From NCBI GenBank assembly GCA_021847735.1, contig JAJZQD010000013.1, positions 1 through 40,943 of the forward strand: 40,943 nucleotides of DNA. The letters run 5' to 3'. A program made the translations under genes and the position numbers. Below the pieces are notes generated by a model, which searched no databases, was not told the DNA's origin, and saw nothing but the letters and a program-made list of their open reading frames with translations. Shown piece by piece: positions 40,003 through 40,943 of this stretch. Origin of the DNA: Bacillota bacterium. GTDB lineage: Bacteria > Bacillota > Thermincolia > Thermincolales > UBA2595. The stretch's first letter is position 1. The number at the start of each line of letters is the position of its first letter.

Positions 40003-40583
40003 TATTGCTCTCCCTCCATTCTCTTAATGTTTTCCATGATCTCCTTAACCTGACGGGAGTTCTTCATTGAAGCAGGGAAAAAGGGTAAATTACCTTTTAG
40101 CAAGGTTGCCGGTGCAATATCCACTATATTAAAGATAAACCCGGTTTTTAAGGTTAGAGCTACGGCAAACAGCGCTTCATACATCCGCCCGAAGGTAGCA
40201 ATATTATTTACAAACGTTTGATGGAAGTCTGTCGCGTTTTTGGCGTATTGCATCATATTTCGCTCTTTCGCCATAATTCTTAAAGCGTCCATGACACGAC
40301 CGATATCGATGTCGCGCGGGCAGCGGGCCGTACAAGTGGAGCAAACGACACAAACCCAGATAGTCTTGGTTTTCAATACCTCTTCTTCCATACCCAATTG
40401 GACCATTCTCATAATGCGGTTCGGTGAAACATCCATTCCGTGGCAGTTGTGTACAGCGCAGCCGGCCGAACATTTCCCGCACTGGTAACACTTACGCACA
40501 TCCTGACCGCTCATCTTGTAGACTCTTTCAATAAAATCGCCATGGTCCTTCTGCAATTGAGATAGATTAACAGTTGCGCTCAT
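40002..40583 (-). CDS. hdrC: HdrC, heterodisulfide reductase-like iron-sulfur subunit
   Basis: The 193-residue protein has two [4Fe-4S] motifs, CYQCGKCSAGCAVHNC and CVVCSTCTARCPRDIDI, and the family tail GRMYEALFAVALTLKTG. It carries electrons from HdrA to HdrB. ATG 40583 follows GAGGGG at a spacing of 7. It is the first gene of a seven-gene operon hdrC-hdrB-hdrA-flxD-flxC-flxB-flxA with short gaps or overlaps throughout. Confidence 0.92.
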   Translation of the reverse strand: MSATVNLSQLQKDHGDFIERVYKMSGQDVRKCYQCGKCSAGCAVHNCHGMDVSPNRIMRMVQLGMEEEVLKTKTIWVCVVCSTCTARCPRDIDIGRVMDALRIMAKERNMMQYAKNATDFHQTFVNNIATFGRMYEALFAVALTLKTGFIFNIVDIAPATLLKGNLPFFPASMKNSRQVKEIMENIKRMEGEQ

Positions 40584-40943
40584 TCATTAACCCCTCTTTG
40601 CCTAAAAATAAAAGCTTTCTGCAGTAAAAAACAGGTTCGCAGGACACCTCCTTGGAAAATATTATTTATTAGCATATTTTGCCATGTGAAAAGTGGAACA
40701 ATAAATAATGAGTATAAAAAAGAACATAGTATGTCCTGTATAATTTTATTCGAGGTGTACACAATAATTCCTTTTCTCAAATTAATAATTTTTCGAAAAT
40801 TAAATAAAATTGTAGACATTAGTAATACCGCTATTGCGGATTACTTCGAAAAATCTTCAAGGCAAAACAAAAAGATGAGTGTTTACTCCCCTTAAAGGTT
40901 ATGCGAAGTCGGAATGACTTTTCCTTAATTAAAAATTTTGATT
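40584..40943. other. Upstream region of the hdr-flx operon
   Basis: No gene is supported; a frame open to 40819 on the minus strand lacks family-like composition. An AAGGAGGTGTCC sequence on the minus strand (40639-40655 region) looks like a strong ribosome binding site but has no following start codon. The stretch probably contains the operon promoter and a leader of about 130 nt. Confidence 0.4.
40737..40764 (-). promoter_or_regulatory. Candidate promoter of the hdr-flx operon
   Basis: On the minus strand TTGTGT is followed after 16 nt by TATACA, about 150 nt upstream of hdrC. Both boxes deviate from consensus, so the call is tentative. Confidence 0.35.

Noticed and set aside
40580-40819. 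Open frame upstream of hdrC on the minus strand
   Set aside because: It has low-complexity, AT-rich composition, no ribosome binding site at its start and overlaps the probable promoter of the operon.

Overview
The window looks like a chromosomal segment of a spore-forming anaerobic Firmicute, probably of the Peptococcaceae/Desulfotomaculales type. This placement is inferred from gene content: spore genes (spoVA cluster, gerD-like lipoprotein, CwlD-type amidase, comAB for sulfolactate), strong GGAGG ribosome binding sites, SLH surface proteins, and a complete FlxABCD-HdrABC flavin-based electron bifurcation operon. No rRNA, tRNA or CRISPR array was seen.

Layout. 1-4.2 kb: an FMN-binding glutamate-synthase-like protein, a DUF2935 protein, a decayed group II intron without its reverse transcriptase, and two tiny hydrophobic spore-type proteins on the minus strand. 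4.2-10.7 kb (minus strand): nicotinate phosphoribosyltransferase, a DUF2680 secreted protein, a three-SLH surface protein, a secreted HExxH protease with a C-terminal copper-amine-oxidase-N-type domain, and two small proteins. 10.8-14.5 kb (plus): MFS transporter, comA-comB, DUF441. 14.5-17.2 kb (minus): GNAT acetyltransferase and the operon DUF3786 / gamma-glutamylcyclotransferase / DUF89. 17.3-18.5 kb: iadA. 18.7-19.2 kb: GerD-like lipoprotein. 19.3-22.9 kb (minus): a TetR-controlled HlyD/ABC/ABC-2 permease export operon with a clear promoter and palindromic operator. 23.1-25.0 kb: TIGR04086 membrane protein, PAS histidine kinase and a small basic membrane protein. 25.3-25.7 kb: IS21-type remnant. 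25.8-33.7 kb: a spore island with two DUF1657 genes, two DUF421 genes, spoVAC-spoVAD-spoVAE, DUF4363, a truncated PflX-like radical SAM gene and an amidase-GerMN-deacetylase fusion. 33.8-40.6 kb (minus): hdrC-hdrB-hdrA-flxD-flxC-flxB-flxA.

The most important observation is that hdrA and flxD each contain an in-frame UGA at a position normally occupied by a conserved cysteine. Each UGA is followed within 20-30 nt by a bacterial SECIS-like hairpin. Read with selenocysteine, hdrA is one gene of about 662 codons (not two ORFs) and flxD one gene of 144 codons (not a 73-residue stub). The operon therefore appears to encode a double-selenocysteine Flx-Hdr complex.

Second, a 113-bp, three-hairpin element occurs five times (39, 4059, 18562, 26044, 26563). 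It has an invariant GAGTTCAC end, T-rich 5' flanks and no visible target duplication, as expected for non-autonomous IS200/IS605-type elements. One copy supplies the stop codon of the nicotinate phosphoribosyltransferase gene; another abuts the 5' end of the glutamate-synthase-like gene.

Third, three modules of a small hydrophobic protein gene (one decayed) share the upstream motif AAC-N17-CATAATATTTA, close to a sigma-K promoter, suggesting late mother-cell expression.
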